Source of the DNA: JALYXI01 sp963795835
GTDB lineage: Bacteria > Acidobacteriota > Terriglobia > Bryobacterales > Bryobacteraceae
Assembly (NCBI GenBank): GCA_963795835.1
Contig: CAWCJC010000001.1
Span: 558,001 to 622,000, forward strand
DNA: 64,000 nt
Direction of reading: 5' to 3'
The notes under the pieces are model-generated. The model saw nothing but the letters and a program-made list of their open reading frames with translations. It had not been told where the DNA came from and did not search any database. Each line of letters begins with the position of its first letter. The first letter of the stretch is position 1. Of the stretch, positions 1 to 8,238 are shown piece by piece. The translations under genes and the position numbers were made by a program.

Positions 1-543
1 GTCCCCTGAGAGTTGTTTGATTCGATTGAGATTTACTTTGGCGTTCTCAAGGTCGGCGCGCGATTGTTCCAGATTGGCGCTGGTCACCGCTATTTCTTCC
101 GGGCGGGAGCCGTGCTGAAGCTCGGCGAGCTTGGCTTGCAGGTTGGCCAGATTGCCTTTGGCTTGTTGCAGACTGGCTCGATATTCGTCGTCTTCCAGGC
201 GGACCAGCACTTGGCCCTCTCGAACGTGATCGCCCTTTTCGACTCCGATCCATTGCACCTTGCCAACAACTTTCGCGGCCACTTCAATCTTGTGATGAGC
301 GACGATGTAGCCGGTGGCGTTGAGAATCACTTCGCCCTGTGCGGCAGCGCTCCCAGGGTTGATGGCCGTGACGCGGACAGTTTCGACTTCGGTGGCCGCA
401 TTCAGCTTGCTGTAAGCAAAGCGCGCCACGCCGAGCAAAACGAAAAGCAGCACGCCGGAAACAATCCAACGGCTTGCCCAGTTCCCGGAGCTTTGGGATT
501 TCTGGCTGCGATCGATGCGTAAACTTTTGAGTTCCGATTCCAT
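1..543 (-). CDS. HlyD-type periplasmic adaptor subunit (partial, N-terminal part)
   Basis: The reading frame opens at the ATG at 543 and stays open to the left edge, so only about 181 N-terminal residues are present. A short cytoplasmic tail is followed by one membrane helix near residues 22-38, then a biotinyl-lipoyl-like beta segment (VGKVQWIGVEKGDHVREGQ) and the start of an alpha-helical hairpin rich in Gln, Ala and Leu. This is the layout of membrane-fusion adaptors that link an inner-membrane transporter to an outer-membrane channel. It lies 17 nt after the upstream FtsX permease on the same strand, so it probably serves a MacAB/DevBCA-like ABC exporter. The ATPase would lie outside the window. 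The substrate is unknown. Confidence 0.9.
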   Translation of the reverse strand, partial: MESELKSLRIDRSQKSQSSGNWASRWIVSGVLLFVLLGVARFAYSKLNAATEVETVRVTAINPGSAAAQGEVILNATGYIVAHHKIEVAAKVVGKVQWIGVEKGDHVREGQVLVRLEDDEYRASLQQAKGNLANLQAKLAELQHGSRPEEIAVTSANLEQSRADLENAKVNLNRIKQLSGD

Positions 544-560
544 ACAAGCTTCCTATGTTG

Positions 561-1724
561 CTAAACGCTGCGAAGCGCTACCAAGATCTCCTTTTTCGCG
601 GCGGCGCGCGCTGGGAAAAAGCCACCAAGGGCGCCCAGCAACATGGCAAAGAGCACTCCATAAAGCATGATCTGCGGGCTCACTGTAAGGCTGAATGAAG
701 TCTCGCTGAAGGTGGTGAAGTTGCCGATGCCTGTGGTGAAGCCGTTAAGCGGCAGTACGAGCAGGCATCCGATAACGCCGCCCAGACCCGCTAGGAGCAC
801 CGATTCCACAAAAAAGCTAAGCTGGATGCTTCCCTGGCTGAAGCCTAGAACGCGCAGCGTGCCGATCTCTTTTGAGCGCCTGGCAATGGCCGCATACATG
901 GTGTTCGTCGCGGCGAAGCTGCTGCCGACGGCCATAATGAGCGCGATGAACGTGCCCAGAAATTGGATCGGCGCGGCGGAACTGGTTTGCTTTCGGTAAT
1001 ACTCGGTTTCGAGGAGGGGATCGGCGTTCAGTCGCTGATCAGCGGCAATATTTTTGACAAGAGCATCGGCGGCGACCTCGTCGGTGGCGCGGAGTAGCGC
1101 CGAGCTTAAGAACTCAGAGCGGTCGAAATCAGCGGAGACCTGGTTGAGGTCAGCTAGAATTTCGCTATTCGCGGTACTTTTTCCGGCGGACATCACACCC
1201 ACCACCTCCCAATCGCCGCGCCCAAACTTCAGCTTGCCGCCCATACGCGCCGTGGGAAAACGCTTCGCGATGCTTTCGCCGACTACCACCTCGCGGCGGC
1301 CTTCGGCGAACCAGCGGCCGGAAACCAGCTTGAGACCGCGCAATTCTATTCCAATAGGGCTGAGACCGCGCAGGTTGACGTTGATACCATCAGGCGCATC
1401 GACGCTCGCCAGATTGATAACGCTAACGAATTCCAGGGAAGCCTCGGGCTGGCCGGCTTTATCGCGAGCAATGCCGGGTTTGAATTTGAGCACTTGAAAA
1501 TCCTGACGGCTGACGGCGCTGGTGAGTTCAGCGGTGGAACCCTTGCGGAGCACCATGACATCGAGCGGGTTCCCTGTTGATTCGAGCGAACTCTTGAGGC
1601 CGTTGACCAGCGAAAGCATCGCCAGCAGGACGGCGACGGTAAGCGCGATGCCGAGTGCGGCCATCAGGGTGGTGGTCTTGCGGACTACAAGGTTGCGGAA
1701 GTTGTAAGAGAGCGGGATCGCCAT
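561..1724 (-). CDS. ABC transporter permease, FtsX/MacB type (intact copy)
   Basis: A protein of 387 residues with one N-terminal membrane helix (about residues 20-42), a large periplasmic domain, and three C-terminal helices (about 255-280, 305-335 and 350-375). This is the MacB-PCD plus FtsX arrangement. The stretch EIGTLRVLGFSQGSI is the conserved FtsX cytoplasmic loop motif. It starts one base after the stop of the preceding permease and is followed by the HlyD adaptor, so the three are one operon. Two different permeases in tandem suggest a heterodimeric exporter of the DevC/LolCE kind. The cargo cannot be told from sequence. Confidence 0.9.
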   Translation of the reverse strand: MAIPLSYNFRNLVVRKTTTLMAALGIALTVAVLLAMLSLVNGLKSSLESTGNPLDVMVLRKGSTAELTSAVSRQDFQVLKFKPGIARDKAGQPEASLEFVSVINLASVDAPDGINVNLRGLSPIGIELRGLKLVSGRWFAEGRREVVVGESIAKRFPTARMGGKLKFGRGDWEVVGVMSAGKSTANSEILADLNQVSADFDRSEFLSSALLRATDEVAADALVKNIAADQRLNADPLLETEYYRKQTSSAAPIQFLGTFIALIMAVGSSFAATNTMYAAIARRSKEIGTLRVLGFSQGSIQLSFFVESVLLAGLGGVIGCLLVLPLNGFTTGIGNFTTFSETSFSLTVSPQIMLYGVLFAMLLGALGGFFPARAAAKKEILVALRSV

Positions 1725-1725
1725 G

Positions 1726-2881
1726 TTAGTCGGTGCTCTTCAAAGCTTCAAGAATGGGCATGCGGGAGGCCTGCAGCGCTGGAAGCAAGGCAGACACAAG
1801 TCCGATTGCGGCGGCGATAGCGATGCACAACAAGGCCACTGAAGGTGTAAGCTGCAGGTGCGCGAGTTGATCGAGGAAAGCAGGTCCGCTCCGGACGATC
1901 CCAGTGGCAAGCGAGGCAAGCACCACGCCGAGCACGCCGCCAATGAGCGAGAGCAAAACGGATTCGGTAAGGATGATGCCCAGAATGGTTCCGCGCGTGA
2001 AGCCGAGCACCTTCAAAACGCCCACTTCCCGGACGCGTTCGCGCACAGACATTGCAATGGTGTTGGCGCTGACCAGCAGGATGGTGAACATGACGGCAGC
2101 GCAGACGATCAGCAGAAAAAGCTTGATATTGCCCAGGAACGAAACGAAGCTCAGGGAGAAAGCGCTTTCACTTTCGGTCTTAGTCTGTGTGGGGGAGTTG
2201 CGGAAGGCTTCGTCCACAGCTTTCTCAATGCGGGGAACGTCATCGGTGGAGTTGGCGAGGATGGTAAAAATGCCGGCGTTGCCGCGGCGGCGTTCGGGCA
2301 TGGATTGTTCGAGGTACTCGCGGTTGAAGTAGAGCAGGTCGGCGTTTTGATCCGACTCAAAGATGCCGCGTAGCGTGAGTTCAAGCGAGCCGGGGTAGAT
2401 GTCACCTTTGAGGGTGATCTTGTCGCCAATTTTCAGCTTCTGTTTATCGGCTATCGGCTTGCCGATGATGCAGGCGGTGCGCTCGCGAAGGAAGGCGGCG
2501 CGTTGATCGTCCGGCATTTTCAATTCGGGGCGGACTGCAAAAATCTTGTCGCGGGTCCGTGGCGAATCGGGCGAACTGATGTTCAGCCTTATCGTCGATA
2601 TATTGGCCGCCATACCAGTCCTCAATGGCGATTTCCTTGACGCCCGGAATGCGTTTAATGATGTCCTTGTAAGCCTGCGGCATGGGTCGGGCAAGCGAAA
2701 TGCTGTTGCGCGTAACCAGGCGCAGGGCTTGGTCGGGAGTGGGGTCGCTGAAATAAAAGGCGTGATAAATGGCGAGAAGAACACCGAGCAGGCAGAGCGA
2801 AACGCCGATGCTGAGTACGGTCAGCACGGTCCGGCGCCGGTTGCGCCAGATATTCTTCAGGATCATGGGCAGGTGCTTCAT
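1726..2881 (-). CDS. ABC transporter permease, FtsX/MacB type, with one frame break
   Basis: The N-terminal part (ATG at 2881, helix LTVLSIGVSLCLLGVLL) and the C-terminal part (periplasmic domain, then three helices with the loop REVGVLKVLGFTRGTI) lie in two frames. The frames meet near 2553-2555, at a GGG run on the plus strand. Dropping one base gives a continuous protein of 384 residues with the same architecture as its downstream neighbour. The gene is first in the adaptor/permease operon and is divergent from tadA. The break is more likely a sequence error than decay, because both halves keep full coding character. Confidence 0.85.
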
Positions 2882-2924
2882 AGCTTCCTCGGAAGTAAGT
2901 CCATTCTAAGATAAACGTGAACGA

Positions 2925-3383
2925 ATGCACGATTTTTACATGCGAGAGGCGCTAAAGCTTGCACGAGAGGCTGCTAATGCCGACGAAGTGCCTGTAGGCG
3001 CTGTGGTGGTGATCGGCGGGGAGATCGTGGGCCGCGGGGGGAATGCGCCAGTCCTGAGGAATGATCCAACCGCGCATGCGGAGATTGTGGCGCTTCGTGA
3101 AGCCGCTTTGCGCGTAGGGAACTACCGGTTGGAGGGGGCCGACTTATATTGCACACTGGAGCCGTGTGCGATGTGCGCGGGAGCTCTTCTTAACGCGCGG
3201 GTGAAGCGGGTGATTTTTGGCGCGCGGGATTTGAAGGCGGGGGCAGTGCGGAGCAAATTCCGGATTCTGGATTCCGGGCTATTAAGCCATCAAGTGGAGG
3301 TGGTTGAAGGAGTCGGGGGTGCGGAGTGTACGCAATTGCTACAACAGTTTTTTGCGGTTCGGCGCTTATCATTCCAGCCCTGA
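2925..3383 (+). CDS. tadA: tRNA-specific adenosine deaminase
   Basis: A protein of 152 residues of the cytidine/deoxycytidylate deaminase fold. It should deaminate the wobble adenosine of tRNA-Arg(ACG) to inosine. The zinc and catalytic residues are visible: H51-A-E53, with Glu53 as proton shuttle, and P80-C81-A-M-C84. Length fits TadA. A second in-frame Met at 2940 (MREALKL) is an alternative start, and neither start has a strong ribosome-binding site. It is a single gene divergent from the FtsX operon. Confidence 0.95.
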   Translation: MHDFYMREALKLAREAANADEVPVGAVVVIGGEIVGRGGNAPVLRNDPTAHAEIVALREAALRVGNYRLEGADLYCTLEPCAMCAGALLNARVKRVIFGARDLKAGAVRSKFRILDSGLLSHQVEVVEGVGGAECTQLLQQFFAVRRLSFQP

Positions 3384-3456
3384 ACCCATTTCATTGGACA
3401 CCGCAGCCGGGCAGGACCTGTCCTCAGTAACAGCACCAGCTTGCGCTTGACGGAAC

Positions 3457-3966
3457 TTAGGCGGCTTCGGGAACCGCTAAATGGCTTTTGCCCAAAGCTT
3501 TGTTCAGAATGTTGATCGCATCCATCTGGCTGACGCTTCGCGCTATCGAAACTTCAGACACCAGCATGTGACGGGCGCGCTCCAGCATCTTTTTCTCACG
3601 GAAAGAGAGGGGTTTGTCTGACTGCAGGATTAACAATCCTTTAAAAACCTCTGCAATTTGGAGCAAGTTGCCGCTCTGCATGCGATCGCAGTTAATCTTA
3701 AAGCGATTCTTCCAATCCGAGCAGTTGCGGCATGCGCCGGTTCCCAGGTAGCTGAGAACGCGGTTGATTTCCGCAGTTTTGGTGATCTTTCGCAGGCCGA
3801 TGTTGTCCACGTTTGAAAACGGAACCATCACGGTCATGCTTGTATACACCAGGCGAAGCAGGTAAAACTGCTCAAACTGCTCGCCGAAAGAGCGGGTGCT
3901 GATGTTTTCGATCGTCCCAACACCTTGGTTGGGGTAGACCACTTTTTCACCGATTTCGAAGGTCAT
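3457..3966 (-). CDS. carD: CarD-family transcription regulator
   Basis: A protein of 169 residues. The N-terminal 60 residues match the RNA-polymerase-interacting Tudor-like domain of CarD/CdnL (GEKVVYPNQGVGTIENI). The rest is the helical DNA-binding part ending in alanines. In other bacteria CarD stabilises the open complex at rRNA and housekeeping promoters. The start at 3966 is backed by AAGGGG eight bases upstream. A good sigma-70 promoter lies about 75 bp upstream of the start. The fused CysCys pair in GACRNC is less usual for the family and its meaning is unclear. Confidence 0.92.
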   Translation of the reverse strand: MTFEIGEKVVYPNQGVGTIENISTRSFGEQFEQFYLLRLVYTSMTVMVPFSNVDNIGLRKITKTAEINRVLSYLGTGACRNCSDWKNRFKINCDRMQSGNLLQIAEVFKGLLILQSDKPLSFREKKMLERARHMLVSEVSIARSVSQMDAINILNKALGKSHLAVPEAA

Positions 3967-4038
3967 ACAGGGATCCCCTTGAGCTGTTCATGCCACCGGC
4001 ATTCGTTACAGTTTTAACGCTTCTTTGACAAACGACTT

Positions 4039-4067
4039 ATCGTACCGATAGAAAATTTGAATGTCAA
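4039..4067 (-). promoter_or_regulatory. Sigma-70 promoter of carD
   Basis: Read on the minus strand: TTGACA (4062-4067, perfect -35), exactly 17 bp spacer, TACGAT (4039-4044, four of six -10 positions). It implies a 5' leader of roughly 65 nt before the carD ATG at 3966. Confidence 0.7.
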
Positions 4068-4177
4068 CTTTTTGTAAAGCGGAGCACACCCCAGGCAGTC
4101 CTAGCGGGGTAAAGAGCTAACAACCACGTACTGGAATTGGAAATCTTGGGGCCGTAAAGTACACTTCGGGGAAGTGG

Positions 4178-4459
4178 CTATTCCGCAGCTGTTCGGGTGA
4201 GAGTTTCCGGTTCGTCGATCAAGAGGCGTTGTAAAGAGCGCAAATCGTTCAGAATTCGCCGGCTGGCAGTGATATGGGAGTTCAGCTTATTCAGATTGAA
4301 GGCCACTAACTGGAGTGCTTCGGTGCGGCGGGAGGCCTGTTCGGAAATCGAGGTGGCGATCTCCGAATCAATATCAGTTTGGGCTTCCTCGATTGCTTCC
4401 GCCAGGAGCGCCAGATACCGGTGAGAGCCTTCGATGCTGTCGAACGGAGTACCGGTCAT
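4178..4459 (-). CDS. Small hypothetical helical protein
   Basis: A protein of 93 residues that I do not recognise. It is rich in Leu, Glu, Ala and Ser with regular spacing, and is predicted to be almost fully helical (for example EAIEEAQTDIDSEIATSISE). It has no signal peptide and no cysteine. The C-terminal end resembles a short coiled coil. It lies divergent from tRNA-Asp and upstream of carD, with about 110 bp between its stop and the carD promoter. It might be a small structural or regulatory protein, but no function can be supported. Confidence 0.55.
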   Translation of the reverse strand: MTGTPFDSIEGSHRYLALLAEAIEEAQTDIDSEIATSISEQASRRTEALQLVAFNLNKLNSHITASRRILNDLRSLQRLLIDEPETLTRTAAE

Positions 4460-4523
4460 TGGGACGTGGTTCCCATTCTGTCACAAATAGGCTTGTGTGT
4501 TACCATTTTGATGTCCCAAACGC

Positions 4524-4600
<77 letters not shown>

Positions 4601-4751
4601 CTCTCCTGCCTTTGTAACCCCTGCTGTTCTCCCGATCACACAAGTGTTCCTACTGAATAATCCCATAGTTTCAACAACTTAGCTTGGAACGCGTTCCGGC
4701 GCGCAGCTTTCTCCCAGTAAGATCTCGATCAGAAAGGAGAACTTCTCACAC

Positions 4752-5012
4752 TTGACGATTTTATTTACGATTCTCAAACTGCTGCCCGTGATTATCAGCT
4801 CGGTGCAGGCAGTGGAAGCAGCCATTCCGCTTCCCTCCACGGGAAAAGCCAAACTTGACCTGGTACTCGGGACTGTTTCCGATGTCTACACCACAACCCA
4901 GCAGGTCACACCGGAAGTCCCGGTTGGCCTCTTATTAGCTACGGTTACACAGGTGGTAGGGCGGATTGTCGGAACGTTTAACGCGCTCGGCATCTTCAGA
5001 AAGACGGCGTAG
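4752..5012 (+). CDS. Small hypothetical membrane-associated protein
   Basis: A protein of 86 residues starting at TTG 4752, preceded by the strong site AGAAAGGAGA. The first 18 residues are hydrophobic (ILFTILKLLPVIIS), followed by a polar middle (QAVEAAIPLPSTGKAK) and a second weak hydrophobic stretch (VGLLLATVTQVVGRIVG). The layout resembles small phage LLH-type holins, but there are no phage genes nearby, so this is only a resemblance. It could also be a small secreted or membrane peptide of unknown role. It follows tRNA-Asp, a position often used by integrated elements. Confidence 0.5.
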   Translation: MTILFTILKLLPVIISSVQAVEAAIPLPSTGKAKLDLVLGTVSDVYTTTQQVTPEVPVGLLLATVTQVVGRIVGTFNALGIFRKTA

Positions 5013-5063
5013 TCCGTTTTGGGGGCGTGCGGACCTCAGCACCGCGCGCCCTTTCGCGACCCC

Positions 5064-5069
5064 TATAAT
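5064..5069 (+). promoter_or_regulatory. Perfect -10 hexamer just before argD
   Basis: TATAAT ends seven bases before the argD ATG at 5076. Transcription would start at or within a base or two of that ATG, giving a leaderless or nearly leaderless mRNA. No convincing -35 is seen 17 bp upstream. Confidence 0.4.
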
Positions 5070-5075
5070 TAGCGA

Positions 5076-6263
5076 ATGAACGATGTTATGGAGCTGGAGA
5101 AGGTCCATCTCCTCCAAAATTACGCGCGGTATCCTTTGGTTCTTTCTCACGGGGAAGGCGTGCGTCTGTTTTCGAGCGAAGGGCGCGGATACCTGGATTT
5201 TATTTCAGGGATCGGCGTGAATGCTCTGGGATATAACCATCCTCAGATCACGCGTGTGATTCAGGAACAGGCAGCGCGCCTGATCCACACGTCGAATTTG
5301 TTCTACCACGAGTATCAGGGACCGCTGGCGAACCGGATTGCGCAGGCCAGCGGTCTTGATCGCGTATTCTTCGGCAATACCGGGACAGAAGTGGTGGAAG
5401 GCGCGCTGAAGATGGCGCGTGCGCATGGAACCAAAATTCACGCGGAAAAGTTTGAGACCATCTCGCTTGAAAATTCTTTTCACGGCCGCTCCTTGGGCGC
5501 ACTTTCCGTCACCGGTCAACCCAAATACCGCAACGATTTTCAACCATTGCTGCCCGGGGTAAAGTTCGTTCCGAAGAACGATTGCATGGCTCTTGAAGCT
5601 GCGTTTAGCGATCGAACTGCTGCCTTCATCGTGGAAGTGATTCAGGGCGAAGGCGGCGTCTTTCCTATTTGCCGGAATTATCTGGCGCGCGCCAGGGAGC
5701 TTTGCACCAAGTTCAACGCGCTACTGATTTTCGATGAAACACAGTGCGGCGTAGGCCGGCCCGGCACTTACTTTGCCTATCAAAAATACAATCCGGCGAT
5801 TCTGCCAGACGTGATGGTGGCCGCGAAACCGATTGCCTGCGGACTGCCCCTTGGGTTTATCGCGGCAACGGAAAAAGCGGCGGCGGCGATTTCACCGGGG
5901 ATGCATGGTTCAACGTTCGGGGGCGGTCCGCTGGCTTGCAGGGTAGCCCTGGAATTCTTCGACATTCTCGACAAACTCATGCCCCAGATGAATCGCGTGG
6001 GCGCTTACTTTCGCGAGAAGCTGCTGGGTCTGCAGGCGAAACACGAGACGGTACGGCAGGTTCGCGGGCAAGGCCTGATGTTGGGGATGGAGATGCACGA
6101 GCCTTGCGGAAATCTGGTAACGGCCGCGATGAATGAGGGCCTGCTGATTAACTGCACGCATGGCACGACCCTGCGCTTTCTGCCGCCCTACATTCTTACT
6201 GAGAGCGACGTGGATGAGGGCATAGCGATTCTCGACAAGGTTATCGGGGATTGGAAACCGTAA
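5076..6263 (+). CDS. argD: Acetylornithine aminotransferase family protein (class III PLP enzyme)
   Basis: A protein of 395 residues, a length typical of ArgD. It should transfer an amino group between N-acetylornithine and 2-oxoglutarate in arginine synthesis, in the cytosol. Visible landmarks are the phosphate-binding GNTGTEVVEGA, the Asp of IFDETQCGVGRPG, and the PLP lysine in VAAKPIACGLPLG. A related class III transaminase (for example succinylornithine or 4-aminobutyrate transaminase) cannot be excluded, because no other arg genes are near. An in-frame Met at 5088 is an alternative start. The 3' end overlaps the convergent acetate kinase gene by 23 nt. Confidence 0.88.
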   Translation: MNDVMELEKVHLLQNYARYPLVLSHGEGVRLFSSEGRGYLDFISGIGVNALGYNHPQITRVIQEQAARLIHTSNLFYHEYQGPLANRIAQASGLDRVFFGNTGTEVVEGALKMARAHGTKIHAEKFETISLENSFHGRSLGALSVTGQPKYRNDFQPLLPGVKFVPKNDCMALEAAFSDRTAAFIVEVIQGEGGVFPICRNYLARARELCTKFNALLIFDETQCGVGRPGTYFAYQKYNPAILPDVMVAAKPIACGLPLGFIAATEKAAAAISPGMHGSTFGGGPLACRVALEFFDILDKLMPQMNRVGAYFREKLLGLQAKHETVRQVRGQGLMLGMEMHEPCGNLVTAAMNEGLLINCTHGTTLRFLPPYILTESDVDEGIAILDKVIGDWKP

Positions 6264-7242
6264 GCACGGCCGCGGTTCCGCGCGCAATCATGATCTCTTC
6301 ATTGGTCTTCATAACTCGGACCGGCGGATTACCGAGAGCTTTGAGCCCCTCGGAAATCTTGGCGCGCACGGCTTCGGAATTCTCTCCAATGCCGCCGGTG
6401 AAGACCAAGAGATCGAGCCCGCCAAGTACCGCCGCGAAAGCCCCCAAGAACTTGCGCGCTTGATAGCAATAGACATCCACCGCTTCAGCGGCGGCGGGAT
6501 TGGAGGGACTCAGCCGGAGCAGCTCCTGCATGTCGGACGTGATTCCGGAGAGCCCTTTCAATCCGCCTTGCTTGGTCACCAGTTCGTCTACCGCGTCGGG
6601 CGTCATGCCGCGCTGCCGGATGAGGTGAAGCAAGACACCGGGGTCAAGATCGCCCGATCGATTGCTCATGGTGAAACCGCCAGTTGGTGTCATACCCATG
6701 CTGGTATCGATGCTGACGCCATCCAGAATAGCGGCCATGCTGCTGCCGTTCCCCAAGTGCGCAATCACAAGCCGTTTCGGGAGGGCTCCTTCTTTTCTAA
6801 GCTGGCCAACCAGGTAAGAGTAAGACAGCCCGTGAAAGCCGTAGCGAATCACTCCGGCGTCGGCCAGTTGGCGGGTTAAACCGAAAAGTTGCGCGACACG
6901 CGGCATCCGGCGATGAAACGCGGTATCGAAACAGGCCACAGCCGGTAAATTCGGAAACGCCCGGGTGACGGAATCGATCACGGCCAATTGCGCCGGCATA
7001 TGGTCCGGAGCCAACGGGGTAAGGTCCTTCAGGTCGCGCAGCAAATCGGGTGTGATTCGCTCCGGTTCCATGTGGTTTGGACCGCCATGAACGATTCGAT
7101 AGCCCACGGCTTCAAGCCGCTCCCGAGGAACGTCTCGCAGGATCGTGTCGATGTCGGCGCGCCCTGCGGTTAATTCCGTTTCGCCTTCATAAACGGAGTA
7201 CTTAAGACTGGAAGAGCCGCTGTTGATAGTAAGAACAATCAC
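6241..7242 (-). CDS. ackA: Acetate/propionate-family kinase (short form)
   Basis: Acetate kinase phosphorylates acetate with ATP or makes ATP from acetyl phosphate. Family signatures are present: NSGSSSLKYSV at the N terminus, YRIVHGG, FDTAFH, YGFHGLSY, HLGNGSS, and FTGGIGENS near the C terminus. At 333 residues it is clearly shorter than the usual length of about 400, the losses being in loops and not in the signatures. The GTG start directly follows the stop of the DUF2934 gene, so the two are probably co-translated. No phosphotransacetylase or phosphoketolase gene is in the window. Confidence 0.9.
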   Translation of the reverse strand: MIVLTINSGSSSLKYSVYEGETELTAGRADIDTILRDVPRERLEAVGYRIVHGGPNHMEPERITPDLLRDLKDLTPLAPDHMPAQLAVIDSVTRAFPNLPAVACFDTAFHRRMPRVAQLFGLTRQLADAGVIRYGFHGLSYSYLVGQLRKEGALPKRLVIAHLGNGSSMAAILDGVSIDTSMGMTPTGGFTMSNRSGDLDPGVLLHLIRQRGMTPDAVDELVTKQGGLKGLSGITSDMQELLRLSPSNPAAAEAVDVYCYQARKFLGAFAAVLGGLDLLVFTGGIGENSEAVRAKISEGLKALGNPPVRVMKTNEEIMIARGTAAVLTVSNPR

Positions 7243-7446
7243 TTACAGACGCGCGGCCGCTTCTTCTTGTTTTTCAAGATGCTCTTCGGCTTTAAACCAG
7301 TCTTCCTCAGGCGATCCAAAAGGACTGCCTCGCTCTTCCCAATACTGATAGGCAAGAAGTTCCACTTCCTGGTCATGAGTCTCTGGGGAAGGCGCGTCGG
7401 AGTGACCGTGATGAGAACGATGACGTAGTTTTCTCGACATACCCAA
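7243..7446 (-). CDS. DUF2934 small protein
   Basis: A protein of 67 residues. The C-terminal half matches the DUF2934 pattern (LLAYQYWEERGSPFGSPEED followed by W and the helix FKAEEHLEKQ). The N-terminal part is basic and His-rich. DUF2934 has no assigned function. Here it abuts the acetate kinase start with no gap, suggesting shared translation. An alternative start Met is at 7440. Confidence 0.8.
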   Translation of the reverse strand: MGMSRKLRHRSHHGHSDAPSPETHDQEVELLAYQYWEERGSPFGSPEEDWFKAEEHLEKQEEAAARL

Positions 7447-7472
7447 TTATCATGGATGAAGGTGACAACTGA

Positions 7473-8238
7473 GTGAAGCGGGCCGCTGGTATTCGCAGTG
7501 TTTCTTAGTGCCTGTTCGCACGCTCCCGGACCGGCGACATTGCACGTAGCTGCAGCCTCGAACCTGGCGCGCCTGTTCCCTGCCCTGGCTTCGGCGTGCC
7601 ATCGCGCGACGGGTCTCACCTTGGTTCCAAGCTTCGGAGCGACCGCGCAGTTGTCGCAGCAGATCGACAATGGCGGGCCTTTCGATTTGTTTCTGGCCGC
7701 GGAGATTCCTCATGTCGCCTCGGTTCCCGGCTCGGTTCGGACTTATGCCCAGGGCCGGCTGGTTCTCTTTGCGCCTCGACGCGCTGATCTTCAATCGCTG
7801 GCGGATTTGAAGCTGGCGACAGTGAAAAGGATCGGTGTAGCGCAGCCGGATCTTGCGCCCTATGGCCGGGCGGCAGTTCAAGCGCTTACGAAAGCCGGGG
7901 TGTGGCCGCAAGTGGAGGCTAAGGTGGTGTACGGCCAAAACATTTCGGCAGTGCTGCAGTTTGTTGACAGCTCGAACGTGGATTGTGCGTTTACAGCGCT
8001 GGCGCTGGTTTATGACAATCCGGGGCACAAGGTTTTGATCGACCCTGCGCTGTACGCGCCTTTGAATCAGGGTCTGGCAATACCGTCGTCCACCAGCCAT
8101 CTGGAGGAAGCAAAGCGGGCCGCGGCGTGGTTCGTTTCGCAGGAAGCGCGGACCATCTTTAGAGGCGCCGGATATGGAATTGCTGCGCAAGAAGCCGATA
8201 GCGAGCGCCCCACGTCTGCCGGTACCGTAAAGCCATGA
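7473..8238 (+). CDS. modA: Molybdate-binding-like periplasmic lipoprotein, frame break near start
   Basis: The protein belongs to the ModA/extracellular substrate-binding family (LHVAAASNL near the N terminus, then FDLFLAA, GRLVLFAP and the late IPSSTSH). It should bind a tetrahedral oxyanion, probably molybdate. The frame from GTG 7498 gives an abrupt start, MFLSAC. Starting at GTG 7473 (preceded by GAAGGTG) and dropping one G from the GGG at 7480-7482 gives a clean lipoprotein signal, MKRPLVFAVFLSAC. I take that as the real gene, 254 residues. The permease and ATPase (modBC) are not adjacent. Its stop overlaps the ada start. Confidence 0.82.

Noticed and set aside
13..522. Plus-strand open frame of 169 codons at the left edge
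   Set aside because: It is the complement of the HlyD adaptor frame, which has a proper membrane helix and lipoyl-like motif. The plus frame has no recognisable feature.
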